In this document: positions 1 to 11,076 of the stretch, in pieces
Position numbering within the stretch: the stretch's first letter is position 1
How the letters are laid out: every line of letters starts with the position of its first letter
NCBI GenBank assembly: GCA_025526915.1
Contig: JAHLKH010000234.1
Coordinates: forward strand, 1 to 35,576
Direction: 5' to 3'
DNA from: Entophlyctis helioformis
Taxonomy: Eukaryota; Chytridiomycota; Chytridiomycetes; Chytridiales; Chytriomycetaceae
DNA: 35,576 nucleotides
Position numbers and translations under genes: made by a program
Notes under the pieces: model-generated
Seen by the model: only the letters and a program-made list of their open reading frames with translations
What the model was told of the DNA's origin: nothing
The model's database searches: none

Positions 1-273
1 TCCACTTCCATTCCCCTTCTTCAATACACACTCTTCACTTTAGATCCGCGTCTCTTTGAGCGTCTCTCGTGTGCAATGCTCGATTGGCTTGCATGCCGCC
101 ACTGCTCTCAGCGCATTGCTCAATGAGTCACGGACACTGCACATGCAAGACACTGCATGCGATGCTGGCAGTGGGATCGTGCTTCAGCTGATGGACAACT
201 CGCCGTGAGCACACTCGCAGACGACAGCTTCAAGGGGATGTGTCGTTCATTGGATGCCATTGCCAAACAGTGC
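1..273. repeat. Inverted long-distance duplication, copy 1
   Basis: Bases 1-273 match the reverse complement of 25214-25486 (position p pairs with 25487-p) without gaps and with about eleven mismatches by eye, so roughly 96% identity. The block holds the upstream region, first exon (143-204), first intron (205-270) and the first bases of exon 2 of the gene at 143-646. It may extend left beyond the window. Confidence 0.93.
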
Positions 274-646
274 TGTTTCAGAGCCGCGACTGTCGCCACC
301 TCGTGTGCAGCTTGATTGCAGCCCCACTCGCCAGCCATCGCCAACACCTACGCCTGGACAAGCGAGTCCTGGAGCTTCTGGCGTCCATCGGGCAGCATCG
401 CGTGAACAAGACGACTTTGATGACCTGGAAATGCCGTCATGGCCAGACGAACACGAACTGCAGCATCTCGAGCGCGAGTATCAGAAACAAGCAGCACAGC
501 AGCAGCAGCATGGACAGCCGTTGGCAGCAGCAGCAGCAGAAGCAGTCGACGCATTCATGCAGGGATCGGACGAGCTGGGCTGGCTGTCCAACCCAGACAA
601 CCTGAACCTGTTTCACGACCAACACGACTCTCAAGACATTGCTTGA
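143..646 (+). CDS. Hypothetical acidic, Gln/Pro-rich small protein (two exons)
   Basis: I do not recognise this gene. The model is join(143..204,271..646), 145 residues: exon 1 ends in phase 2 before a GTGAGC donor, and a 66-bp intron ends in AAACAG in matching phase. The first half is Ser/Pro-rich. The middle is acidic (DDFDDLEMP) and is followed by a short Gln-rich, probably helical stretch (LEREYQKQAAQQQQ), an Ala run and the C-terminus DSQDIA. There is no signal peptide or membrane segment, so it is probably cytosolic or nuclear. The alternative start at 124 opens a frame that stops before the donor, which is why the ATG at 143 was chosen. Its promoter, exon 1 and intron are duplicated in inverted orientation near 25.3 kb. 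The splice model is inferred. Confidence 0.55.
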
Positions 647-850
647 CATGTGCAATGTATCAATCTGTATCCACCAACCCACTTCACACTTGATTGCATC
701 GATGCATCCATCAACAAGCTGCCCTGTTGGGTGTGTCTGGATTGTCGCTGTTGTCGTCGATTGTTCGTTTGTTCGTTTGTTCGATTGCTCGTTGGTGTTG
801 TGTAGCCAATGTATATGTATGCACAAGCAGATTTCGACACCAAGTGGGAA

Positions 851-923
851 GCTCCGTTAGCTTAGTCGGTAGAGCGTTGTGCTAATAACGCAAAGGTCAC
901 AGGTTCGATCCCTGTACGGAGCA
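851..923 (+). tRNA. tRNA-Ile (anticodon AAT)
   Basis: A full cloverleaf can be drawn. The 7-bp acceptor stem GCTCCGT/ACGGAGC is perfect. The D arm is GCTT..GAGC, the anticodon stem TTGTG/CGCAA with loop CTAATAA (anticodon AAT at 884-886, read as IAU), and the T arm ACAGG-TTCGATC-CCTGT. The discriminator base is A and CCA is not encoded, as expected for a nuclear eukaryotic tRNA. There is no intron. Internal A and B box sequences lie in the D and T arms, and a T-run downstream (951-958) can act as the Pol III terminator. Confidence 0.97.
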
Positions 924-1638
924 TCCACTTTTGCCTGGTGCTCCCTTGCTTCACTTTTTGCCCCTCTGACAAGCCACGCCACGCCACGCCACGGCTTCCT
1001 GTGCATCCCGTGCATCGCTTTTGCTTTTGCTGCATGCCGTCTGCTTCACTCTGTCCTCTGCGCTCGAGAACGGCCTGTCTGTCCTGCTCGGCTGCCTTCA
1101 CAAACAGTCGTCAAGTTCCACGACTCGAGCACGATCACGGTTGACTGCGCAGCTGCGTGTGCAATGACGGTGCTGCTGAGGCAATATCCACCGTCTCGCT
1201 TTGTGCTTCCCGTTTCGTGCCAGAACCAACAAACGATCACGCCTTGCCTTGTCTCTGCATTGCCGCGCCATGCCGCTCTGAACCATACAGCTGGCACACA
1301 CACACACACCAAGACAGCTCGACTGCAGCCGGACCATAACAGGCACAGCCAGATCCAGCCAGGCGTGTTAATTGGCAGTCGTGCTTGACCGTCTGCGCAG
1401 CCTTGCGGTCCAGATCTTCCACTCCATCTTCGCGTCCTGCTCGTCCACTTTGGCATCTTCATCAGAATGGAGCATCTTGCTCCATTCTACACAGTTGCCA
1501 GTTGGCCGCCAGTAGGAGGCAGCATGGTTTGGCTTTGGTCGTGCGTCAATAGATGCAACACGCCTCGCCATGGCAAGTTGGACGGTCATCGGATGGTGCC
1601 TGCAACAATGGCTGAAGATGGTTGTCATTTGGTGGCTT
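924..1638. other. Intergenic stretch without a supported gene
   Basis: I see no convincing coding sequence here. It holds a T-run after the tRNA, a short CCACG repeat near 973-992, a short CA run near 1297-1308, and a perfect hairpin at 1464-1488. Open frames on both strands lack splice logic and family resemblance. Confidence 0.5.
1464..1488. repeat. Perfect hairpin, 11-bp stem and 3-nt loop
   Basis: AGAATGGAGCA, loop TCT, then TGCTCCATTCT: the arms are exact reverse complements. It lies about 150 nt past the stop codon of the minus-strand ankyrin gene, so it could sit in that gene's 3' untranslated region. Its function is unknown. Confidence 0.8.
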
Positions 1639-2836
1639 TCAAGCAGATGGTTGCTCAAGCAAGGCGAGTATGCGAGCAATGCGCATTTGGTTGTAGCCAA
1701 CACGATACCGAGTAATCGCATCAGCCATGCTGGCTCGTTGCTCCAGTGTCAGGCTCTTGATCAGGGTGGTGGTGATGTTGTCCGTCTTGCTCTCGATGAG
1801 CGCTTCGTATGTAAAGCCCTCAGTACGGTGGGCAAGAAGCCACTTGACGACATGCAGATGGCCACTGCGAGCCGCCCAATCCATCGCATTGGTCGTACAC
1901 CCCTCGGTTCTGTTGGCATGAAGCCACTTGACGACATGAAGATGGCCGTTTTCAGCCGCGTGATCCATGGCCCACTCCGTGCATCCCGTCACACCGAGAT
2001 CAAGCAAGAACTGCACAACATCAAGATGTCCATAGCAGGCTGCTTGATCAACTGCTTTGTACCAGTACGAGCTTGTCGCAGCTTGCCTGACCATCCAGTC
2101 CTTGAGTGTGTTGTACTTGTTGTCGAGATGTTTGAGCAGGTCGAGGCATCCAAAGCGGATCGACATGCGAGCAAGTGCGATCGGATACGTAAAGTCGACC
2201 AGATCGAACCAGCCGTGCCGCATGGGAATGAGCATCAGTCGGCGGCTGTCAAAGTAAAGGTGGTTGAGCGATATGACGTAGTTGTTGCCGCTTGCTTCTG
2301 AGCCCGCACAGAAGCGCTGGGTGCACCGCGGAAAGCGTTTGCAGAGACGGCCGTACATCGAGCGAGAGTGTGCGTGCAACAGCCCGTTGTCGGCCGTCAG
2401 CCTAACGTCAGGCAGCAGTGCCAGATCACCCTGCCAGTCCATCTTGAACGCTTCGATCCACAGCTGATGCTTGGTCGCTTCGTCGAGTGTGTCCTTGTCG
2501 CCGAGCATGCCGTTGACGAAGAGTGTGAGTGGGCCGGCGTGCTTGAGGATCATGGCGTGGATCTCGGCGGGCTTGCCGTCCCAGTGGCTGCTGCTGCTGC
2601 TGTCTTGAGTCGCTTGGCTGGCGGCTGGTCTGGTTGCCACTCTCTCCAACGACCTGCTCGACCACAGCCGGCTGCTCGGCTGTGCTCTGTAGCTGGCTCT
2701 GCAGACGGCTCACATGCTCGTCGCTGGCTGTTGCTGCGTCTGCGTTGTCTGCGTTGTCGTCATCGCCGCAGCCGCTTGCTCGCTTTGTGGCTGTGAGGAC
2801 AAGATCCACTCGACGCGATTGTCCAACAAGTGCCAT
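1639..2836 (-). pseudogene. F-box-like / ankyrin-repeat protein, frame broken near its 5' end
   Basis: The long open part (from about 2630 down to the stop at 1639) has an F-box-like start (PAEIHAMILKHAG), a middle domain, and at least three ankyrin-type repeats with motifs such as AACYGHLDVVQFLL, AAENGHLHVVKWL and AARSGHLHVVKWLL. Such proteins are usually protein-interaction adaptors. No ATG is in frame with this part. A plausible N-terminus (ATG at 2836, acidic, with SRLQSQLQSTAEQ) is in another frame, and a basic PAKRLKT stretch between them is in the third. Going 5' to 3' the shifts are in the order expected from two single-base deletions at about 2590-2640, beside a CAG/AGC run. Either the sequence has errors there or the gene is recently broken. 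Codon use past the break looks normal. Confidence 0.7.
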
Positions 2837-3007
2837 TGCAACGAACGAGAATGTGGGACATGCACCGACACGGCATGCAATGGTGCACAGTGTTGATCCA
2901 GTCAGAGCTCTGGGCACACAAGCAGCGTGCTGAAGGGCAGAGGACTCAGTGGGATTGTTGCCAACAAGTCTATGCGAGCTCTTGGAAAATCTTTTCACCA
3001 CAAAACC

Positions 3008-3681
3008 ATGACGACTCTGAGCGTGCCGGCCGCAGACGATTTCCATGTCCACCTCCGCCAAGGCGCACTCATGCGCACGGTGACGCCGTTCCTGACCAAG
3101 GGCGGCTGCCGTCTGGCCTACGTCATGGTGAGCATATCACCTATGCCGCCCCCGTCTCTGCAGCAGCGGCTGACCGCATGCGACGACTGGTGCGACGGCG
3201 AATGCGACGGCGAATGCAGCCCAACCTGCAGCCGCCGATCAAGACCACGGACGAGGCGCTGGCATACAAGGCGCAGCTGCAGGCGCTGTCGCCCAGCGTC
3301 GAGTTTCTCATGACGCTGTACCTCAACCCGGACCTGACGCCCGACGAGATCCGCAAGGCGGCCAAGGCCGGCATCAAGGGTGGGTTGGTGCGAGCCGTTG
3401 CAGCAGCGTCGTGAGTCTGTCGCTGACACCACGCTCGCTCGCTCGCTCGCTACATGGATGGATGGCTGCAGGCATCAAGAGCTACCCCCGCGGCGTGACC
3501 ACCAACAGCGACTCGGGCATCGAGTCGTACACGGTGTACTACGACATCTTCCGTGCCATGGAAGAGGTGGGCATGGTGCTCAACCTGCACGGCGAGATTC
3601 CCAGCGACCCGAGCAACGTGAGTGCAGCAAGGCGTCACGCGGATGGCTGCACGTGCGGCGAATGGTTGATGCTGACAAGCC

Positions 3682-3728
<47 letters not shown>

Positions 3729-4460
3729 GCAGGACATTTGCGTGCTGAATGCCGAGGAGCGGTTCCTCAAGCACCTCAAGCAGCTGCACACCGACTTCCC
3801 CAACCTCAAGATTGTGCTCGAGCACGCCACCACGCAGGCGGCCGTTGAAATGGCAAGTCGCTGCCGAGCCACACATTCGCAGCAGCTGCTCGTTGTACTC
3901 ATTCTCGTGCCATCTCCACCCCGCATGCGTGCATGCGTGCACAGGTCAAGTCGCTCGGCCCGACCGTTGGCTGCACCATCACCGTGCACCATCTCGACCT
4001 CATTGTCGACGACTGGGCCGGCCAGTGCCACCACTTCTGCAAGCCCGTGGCCAAGTTCCCGCACGACCGCGACGCGCTCCGCGCCGTCATCAAGTCGGGC
4101 CACCCGCGGTTCTTCCTGGGCACCGACTCGGCGCCGCACCCGCGCCACACCAAAGAGTCGGCCGTTGCAGCGGCTGGCGTGTTTGTCACGCCGCACGTGC
4201 TGCCGTACTTGGCCACGATCCTCGAGTCGTTTGGCGCGCTGGACCAGCTGAGCGGCTTTGCATCGCGCTTTGGCCGCGAGTTTTACGGCATCGCAGCTCC
4301 GGCATCCGCGGACCTTGTCACTCTCGTGAGAATTGAAGAGGGCGTCGCCGGCACTGAGCAGGTGCCCGCCGAGTTCCACTACACGGACGATGCAGGCGTG
4401 CCTCGCTCGGTAGTGCCATTCCGTGCTGGCAAGACGCTCAAGTGGGCCATCCGCTCCTGA
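3008..4460 (+). CDS. URA4: Dihydroorotase (class II, PyrC/URA4 type)
   Basis: This enzyme catalyses reversible cyclisation of carbamoyl-aspartate to dihydroorotate, step three of de novo pyrimidine synthesis, in the cytosol. The model is join(3008..3127,3220..3379,3472..3617,3733..3852,3945..4460), 353 residues, close to the family size. Metal and substrate residues are visible: H13 and H15 (FHVHLRQ), the carboxylated Lys K96 (IKSYP), H133 (NLHGE), H173 (LEHATT) and D243 (GTDSAPH). Intron 3 ends in a (CTG)15 tract. Intron 4 has a GC donor (GCAAGT) followed by a normal AG. The ATG at 3008 was chosen because it gives the conserved short N-terminus before DDFHVH; in-frame codons upstream show no conservation. 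As in other fungi the protein is stand-alone, not part of a CAD fusion. Confidence 0.96.
3683..3727 (+). repeat. (CTG)15 trinucleotide repeat inside an intron
   Basis: Fifteen uninterrupted CTG units end five bases before the AG acceptor (3731-3732) of dihydroorotase intron 3, so the repeat takes the place of the normal polypyrimidine tract. Confidence 0.97.
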
Positions 4461-4477
4461 ACGCCATCTGCGCTGCC

Positions 4478-4483
4478 AATAAA
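4478..4483 (+). promoter_or_regulatory. Polyadenylation signal AATAAA for URA4
   Basis: A canonical AATAAA lies 18 bases after the dihydroorotase stop codon. The stop codon of the convergent minus-strand gene is only 56 bp further on, so the two 3' ends are close or overlap. Confidence 0.7.
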
Positions 4484-4538
4484 AAAGGCTGGCTGGCATC
4501 TATGCATGCATCTATTTACAGTGCCATCAGGGGCAGTC

Positions 4539-6486
4539 TCAGAAGCCAAGGTACGAGTAGTCGTCTGGCGCTCCTTGCACGGCCTCTGGCGTCTCGATTG
4601 CATCAAACGTGTGGTGCTTGGAATGCGTCTCTGTCGCATCCAGTGCGGTCAGCGCCACGCACCATCAGCACGTGCAGCACATCGTGCCACCAACTCCATT
4701 TACCCGTCTCGTAGCCAGTCGGATGGCAGTCGTCGCACAGATCGACCTGGATGTCTTCTGGACACTCGCGACACTGCCACCGCCGCCCGACAATGGGCTC
4801 TGTCCCGCATGCATCGCACTTGAATCCATGGTGCACAGGGTCCGACACGTGCAGCAACGGCAGCCCGCCCGCACCCATTGCACCGGCGCCAACAATCGAG
4901 CGACGCCGCACAGGCAGCGGGGCAGCGGTTTCCGCGTCCTCGGGATCCGAGTCTGGCATGGCAATGTCTGACTTTTGAAACATGTACTGCATCCCCGACA
5001 CAGCTCGTCGAGGGCGAGCTGCCGGAGCGTCGTTTACCGACCCGTCGCTGTCGCGTTTCTGTTTCTGGTGGCGACAAGACGAGCGTGAGCTTGGCCGACG
5101 CGAAGCAAGCACAGTGCCGGCATCACACACCTTTTTCTTATCGGGTGCCGATGATTGCGGTGAGACGTACCGCACGTATCCAGAAATCTGGCATGACGTG
5201 TGCAAGTGTGAGTGTTTGAGCCAACAAGACGATTGCGAGATGCAGACCAAGGATGCGTACCTGCATCGCCGTGCGCGTGCCGTGTTCGTTGGCAATGAGA
5301 CGCCATCTGGCCATGGGTGGCGCACAGTCGGGCGGAAACGCTTCCAGCAAGTGCCGCAGTCGTTCCTTGTGGCCCGCAACACAAGCACTCAGTCCATTGG
5401 CAACGCACACTGCAAGCGAGCCCTGCTGCCATGCTTACAATCTCATCTTGCGACCAAGGCGTCCGCGATCGTACAACCTTGGTGTTGGAGTCGTCGTCGG
5501 CGTCGCCGGTTTCTGCAGTGTCTGCAGCTGTTGGCGCATCCTGTGCCGCTGCTTGCTGTGGCGACGTTGCACGCGACTCGAGCGACGATGTGACGGCCAT
5601 TGGAATGGGTTGCGTGTCGGCAGGCGCTGTGCCGCGCAGCAACGGCATTCTTGGCCGTCTGTATGGATAGTCTATGGTGTCCATGCATGCACGGGTCAGT
5701 CGGCCAGTCCAGAACGCGAGATGGATGCAGCAGACGCCCTCTTGCATACCTAGCCTGGCGGATTGTCGCTGCCGGGATGGCTGGAACTTTGACAGATCGA
5801 CATATGGCGAAGCGAGGACCTTTTGTGCTCGTGGCAGTGGCCCGATGCGCTGTGGATCCGTGGTTAGCCAGCCAGCCATCCATCCATCCACAGCAACGAT
5901 TCTACAGACATCGGCACACACCTTGTTCGCAAAGTCGCTGACAAACTGCTGCGGGTCTGCGAGTGCAAACTCGCGCAGCTCGGTCAGCCGCCGGATGTCC
6001 TGCTCTGCCTGCTTCATCTGGTTGTTGAGGACCGTCCATGCGCTGTACACGAGCACATAGCTGCCAAGATCCGTGTGCAGGTCCCCAACATCGCAAGCCA
6101 GCTTATTCCATCAGTCACGGACGTGATGGTTGTCAGGCAGCCGAGCCACGGCCAACTCACTCTTCGCTGCTGTGGAGCAGGCTCTGAATGGCAGAGTCTT
6201 GGGCCGTGAGCCCAGACTCTTGGGCTGGATCTGGATGTGCGTGCTCCTGCTGGCCGTGTGGTCCGTCTGCGTCGCCATGGTCGTCGTTGCCGTTTCCGTT
6301 GACGCTGCCGTTGGCGCTTCGATGCTGTTGATCAGGGCTGTGTGTGCGAGACGCATCGCCATAGCCAGCACCGCTGCCGTTGTCTGGACCATTGCCGTTA
6401 ACGTTGCCGTTGCCGTTGCCGTTGCCGCTGCCGTCGGCGCACTCTCTGTGCATGCTGCTGCCCGCCGCGGACGCCTGCTCGTCCAT
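4539..6486 (-). CDS. ZZZ3-like protein: SANT/Myb domain plus ZZ zinc finger
   Basis: Eight exons: complement(join(4539..4630,4704..5064,5131..5187,5261..5365,5439..5671,5750..5849,5922..6060,6161..6486)), 470 residues, with all phases consistent. The order is: Gly/Asn-rich N-terminus (residues 1-108), a helical segment with QAEQDIRRLTELREFALADP, a QKVLASPYVDLSKF motif, a SANT/Myb-like domain (about 258-305; RTPWSQDEI, RWRLIANEHGTRTAMQ), then a ZZ finger (about 403-447; CDAC, CREC, CDDC and the closing HSKHH). SANT followed by ZZ is the arrangement of ZZZ3, a histone-reader subunit of the metazoan ATAC acetyltransferase complex, so a nuclear chromatin role is inferred. The 66-bp intron 5130-5065 is in frame and could be retained. 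The gene diverges from UPRT with 57 bp between start codons. Confidence 0.85.
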
Positions 6487-6543
6487 CACGTCGCCGCTGC
6501 CTGGCTGGTGTTTTGACCGAGATCGAGAAACCCGACGGCCGCC
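6487..6543. promoter_or_regulatory. Short divergent promoter region between ZZZ3-like and UPRT
   Basis: Only 57 bp separate the two start codons. I see no TATA box. Either a TATA-less bidirectional promoter lies here, or transcription starts lie inside the neighbouring first exons. Confidence 0.55.
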
Positions 6544-7632
<1,089 letters not shown>

Positions 7633-7891
7633 GCGGTGGTGTGCCAATGGACAGCCAGACGGACGGGCGGGCACAGAGAGACAGACGGATGCACACGGAT
7701 GAATGAAGCCAACGCGACAAGTTGATGATTGTCACTTTCGATATGGACAGCGCGAGGCGCATGTGTGTAATGATAGTCTCAGAGATTCATTGAGTGTGCA
7801 CAAGCGAGACGTGTGTGGGGGGATAGAGAAAGAGTGCAAGTCGGCGCAGCAAGGGGGGCAATGTATGGATATCGCGCGCGCACTTGAGCGT

Positions 7892-8959
7892 TTAGTCGAC
7901 CTCCTCCATCTTGGACTCGACCTCGACGTCCTCGAGGGGAGGGAGGTCGTCGTGGGCAGCGTCCATGGATGCATCGGCATCCTCGTCAATGGACAGACCA
8001 AGCTTGACCATGCGGTGGATGCGGCCGGCAAAGCTCGAGGGGTCGTCGAGCGAGAAGCCAGAGGCGAGGAGCGACGTCTCAAACAGGAGGAAGGTGAGGT
8101 CCTTGACCGTCTTGTCGTTCTTGTCAGCGTCGACCTTGACCTTGAGCGACTTGACAATCGCGTTGTCGGGGTTGAGCTCGAGCGTCTTCTTGGACGCCAT
8201 GTACGACGACATGGACGAGTCGCGGAGGGCCTGGGCCTTCATGATGCGCTCCATGTTGGCGGACCAGCCGTACTGGCCAGTGACGAGCACGCAGGGCGAG
8301 TTGACGATGCGGTTCGAGATGACGACCTTCTCGACCTTGTCGCCGAGAATGTCCTTGATCTGCTTGCACAGGGGCTCAAACTCGGCCTTCTGCTCCTCAA
8401 AGTGCTTCTTCTCCTCCTCGTCCTCCTCGAGCTCGAGGCCCTCCTTGGTGCACGACATGAGCTTCTTGCCGTCGTACTCCTTGAGCTGCTGGATGGCGTA
8501 CTCGTCAATGGGGTCGACCATGAAGAGCACCTCGAAGCCCTTCTTCTTGAGCACCTCGATGAAGGCCGAGTTCTCGACGGACGCGCGCGACTCGCCGGTG
8601 ATGTAGTAGATGTTCTTCTGCTTCTCGGGCATGCGGGTGATGTAGTCCTTGAGCGACGTCATCTCCTCGCCAGACTTGGTCGAGTGGAAGCGGAGGAGGT
8701 CGGCGAGCTTGGCGCGGTTGGTGGCGTCCTCGTGGATGCCGAGCTTGATGTTCTTGGAGAAGGCCTCGTAGAACTTCTTGAAGTTCTCCTTGTCCTCGGC
8801 AATCTCAGAGAACATCTCGAGCACCTTCTTGACAATGTTCTTGCGGATGACCTTGAGGATCTTGTTCTGCTGGAGCATCTCACGCGAGATGTTGAGGGGA
8901 AGGTCCTCCGAGTCGACGACACCCTTGATGAAGTTGAGCCACTCGGGGATGAGGTCCTC

Positions 8960-8997
<38 letters not shown>

Positions 8998-10717
8998 TGA
9001 TGTTGTTGCGCTTCTTCTTGCCCTCAAACATGTCAAAGGGAGCACGGCCGGGGATGTACAGGAGCGCGCGGAACTCGAGCTGGCCCTCGATCGAGAAGTG
9101 CTTGACCGACAGGTGGTCCTCCCAGTCGTTGGTGAGGGCCTTGTAGAACGACGCGTACTCCTCGTTGGAGATGGACTCGGGGTTGCGGGTCCAGAGGGGC
9201 TTGGTCTTGTTGAGCTCCTCGGTCTCCTTGGTGATCTCCTTGACCTTCTTGGTCTTCTTGGCGGCCTTGGCAGCCTCGGCCTCCTCGTCGACCTCCTCGA
9301 TCTTGGGCTTGTCCTCGTCCTCGTCCTTGGCCTCCTCGACGGCCTCCTCGTCCTCAACCTCCTTCTCAACCTCCTTCTCGACGACGAGCTGGATGGGGTA
9401 GCCAATGAACTCGGAGTGCTTCTTGACAATGTCCTTGATGCGCTTCTCCTCGAGGTACTCGAGCTGGTCCTCCTTCATGAAGAGGCGGAGCACGGTGCCG
9501 CGGCCAATGGGCTCGTTGACGGTGTCGCGGGTGATGGTGAACGAACCGCCGGCGGCAGACTCCCAGATGTACTGCTCGTCGTCGTTGTGCTTGGTGATGA
9601 CCTCGACCTTGTCGGCGACGAGGTAGGCCGAGTAGAAGCCGACACCAAACTGACCGATCATGGAGATGTCGGCGCCGCCCTGGAGAGCCTCCATGAAGGC
9701 CTTGGTGCCCGACTTGGCAATGGTGCCGAGGTTGTTGACAAGGTCGGCCTTGGTCATGCCGATACCCGAGTCGCGGATCTCGAGGACCTTGCCGTTCTTG
9801 TTGGGGGTGATGCGAATGAAGAAGTCGCGCTCCGACTCGAGCTTGGACGGGTCGGTGAGCGACTCGTAGCGGATCTTGTCGAGAGCATCCGAGGCGTTGG
9901 AGATGAGCTCACGAAGGAAGATCTCCTTGTTGCTGTTGGGAGTATATGTGGAGTGGAGCAGCAGGTCGTGGCGGGTCAGCAGGAGCGTCGGAAGAGACGG
10001 GGATATGTAGCGACCGGGGGCAGGGTAGGATGGTAGGGGCGGAGGCAGACACGCGGGGGGCGGAAGCAGTGCAGACGCAGTGCAGAAGCGGTCGGAATGT
10101 TGTGGAACAAATGGCGGGGGATCGGACGAGCAAGGAGAGGCGAGCAGGGGCAGGGCGAAAGAGACAGTTCAAGGGGCAGAGACAGGGGAGTGGCAGACAG
10201 GGGGGCTGTAGACGGACCTGTAGAAGGTGTTGATGATGAGCGACATCAACTGCAGGCGGCCAGAGAGTGAGACGGCGAGAGTGTGAGACGGCGAGCACGA
10301 GACAGCGACACGGCGGGCGAGAGTGTGAGACAGGCGGGGCACGTCAGTCACGTTGCATGATCAGCCAGCGCTGCCAAGCGGGCGGGCGGTTGCCGGTGCC
10401 TGTGCAGGCGGCTGGGCTGGTGCCAGTGCGGGCGGTCGTCGGTCGCTGGACAGCCAGGCAGGCACAGTCTGCACGCAGGCACGCACGACAGCACCACGCA
10501 GGCACGCAGGCTGCTGGCACGGCTCGAGCGGGCAGGCCACACAACGACCGGCAGCGACCGGCAGCGACAAGCACGCAGACAGCCGACTGCACAGACAGAG
10601 CGACAGCAAGACAGGCACACGCAGCCAGACAGGCACTGCACAACCACACATAAGCAGACAGACAGACAGACGCACCTGGCTGATCTCAGCCTGGAAGGCA
10701 AACGTTTCCTGCGACAT
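7892..10717 (-). CDS. HSP90: Cytosolic HSP90 chaperone
   Basis: This ATP-dependent chaperone matures kinases, receptors and other client proteins in the cytosol. The model is complement(join(7892..9932,10218..10249,10676..10717)), 704 residues, against about 700-730 for the family. The N-terminal ATPase shows [30 protein letters not shown] and [16 protein letters not shown] Glu/Lys-rich charged linker follows, then the middle domain ([28 protein letters not shown]) and the dimerisation domain ([12 protein letters not shown]). The C-terminus MEEVD, which binds TPR co-chaperones, marks the cytosolic form. The first exon has 14 codons and the second 10 plus two bases; their introns (426 and 285 bp) are much longer than others nearby. 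A TATA box and heat-shock-like elements lie upstream. Confidence 0.98.
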
Positions 10718-11076
10718 GCTGCGGTGGATTGAGACTGTTGGTTCTGGGGGAAAGCGGGGCTGCGTGCTGTGCGTGCTCTTTTATACGACGGCCGGTTTTC
10801 GACGGTGTTCCTCGTGTGTCCCGCGTGTGTTCGACGACGTTCGCTGGCAGGCCATCGGAGTTTGGGGCTCGTCGAACACGGCAGAACCACTGCAGAGCCA
10901 CGAGGACTCTCGGGCCAGGCCAGATCCAACGCTCCCTGCTGTCCCTGCCGTCCCTGCCGTCTGCACCTCCACCTGGCCCATCCCTCCCGTCTGTCCAGCT
11001 CATCGACCGCCGCCGCTGCCTGGATCTCGGATCGCAGCGTCCCGCACACCTTGCCTCTGCATCCGCAACCCGCACA
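10718..11076. promoter_or_regulatory. HSP90 promoter region (TATA box, candidate heat-shock elements), shared with a divergent gene
   Basis: On the minus strand a TATAAAAG box lies at 10785-10778, 61-68 nt upstream of the HSP90 ATG. Further upstream are TTC triplets at 10798 and 10808 and again at 10830 and 10840, each pair spaced by exactly 10 bp. This is the spacing of gapped heat-shock elements that bind HSF; the intervening GAA units are degenerate. The same 359 bp must also drive the plus-strand gene starting at 11077. Confidence 0.6.

Noticed and set aside
1046..1462. Open frames on both strands after the tRNA
   Set aside because: They are low in complexity, lack splice logic and family resemblance, and overlap simple repeats.
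7703..10036. A 777-codon open frame on the plus strand opposite HSP90
   Set aside because: It is the mirror image of the strongly biased HSP90 codons (Leu/Val/Asp-rich, low complexity). The minus-strand protein is unmistakable HSP90, so this is a shadow.
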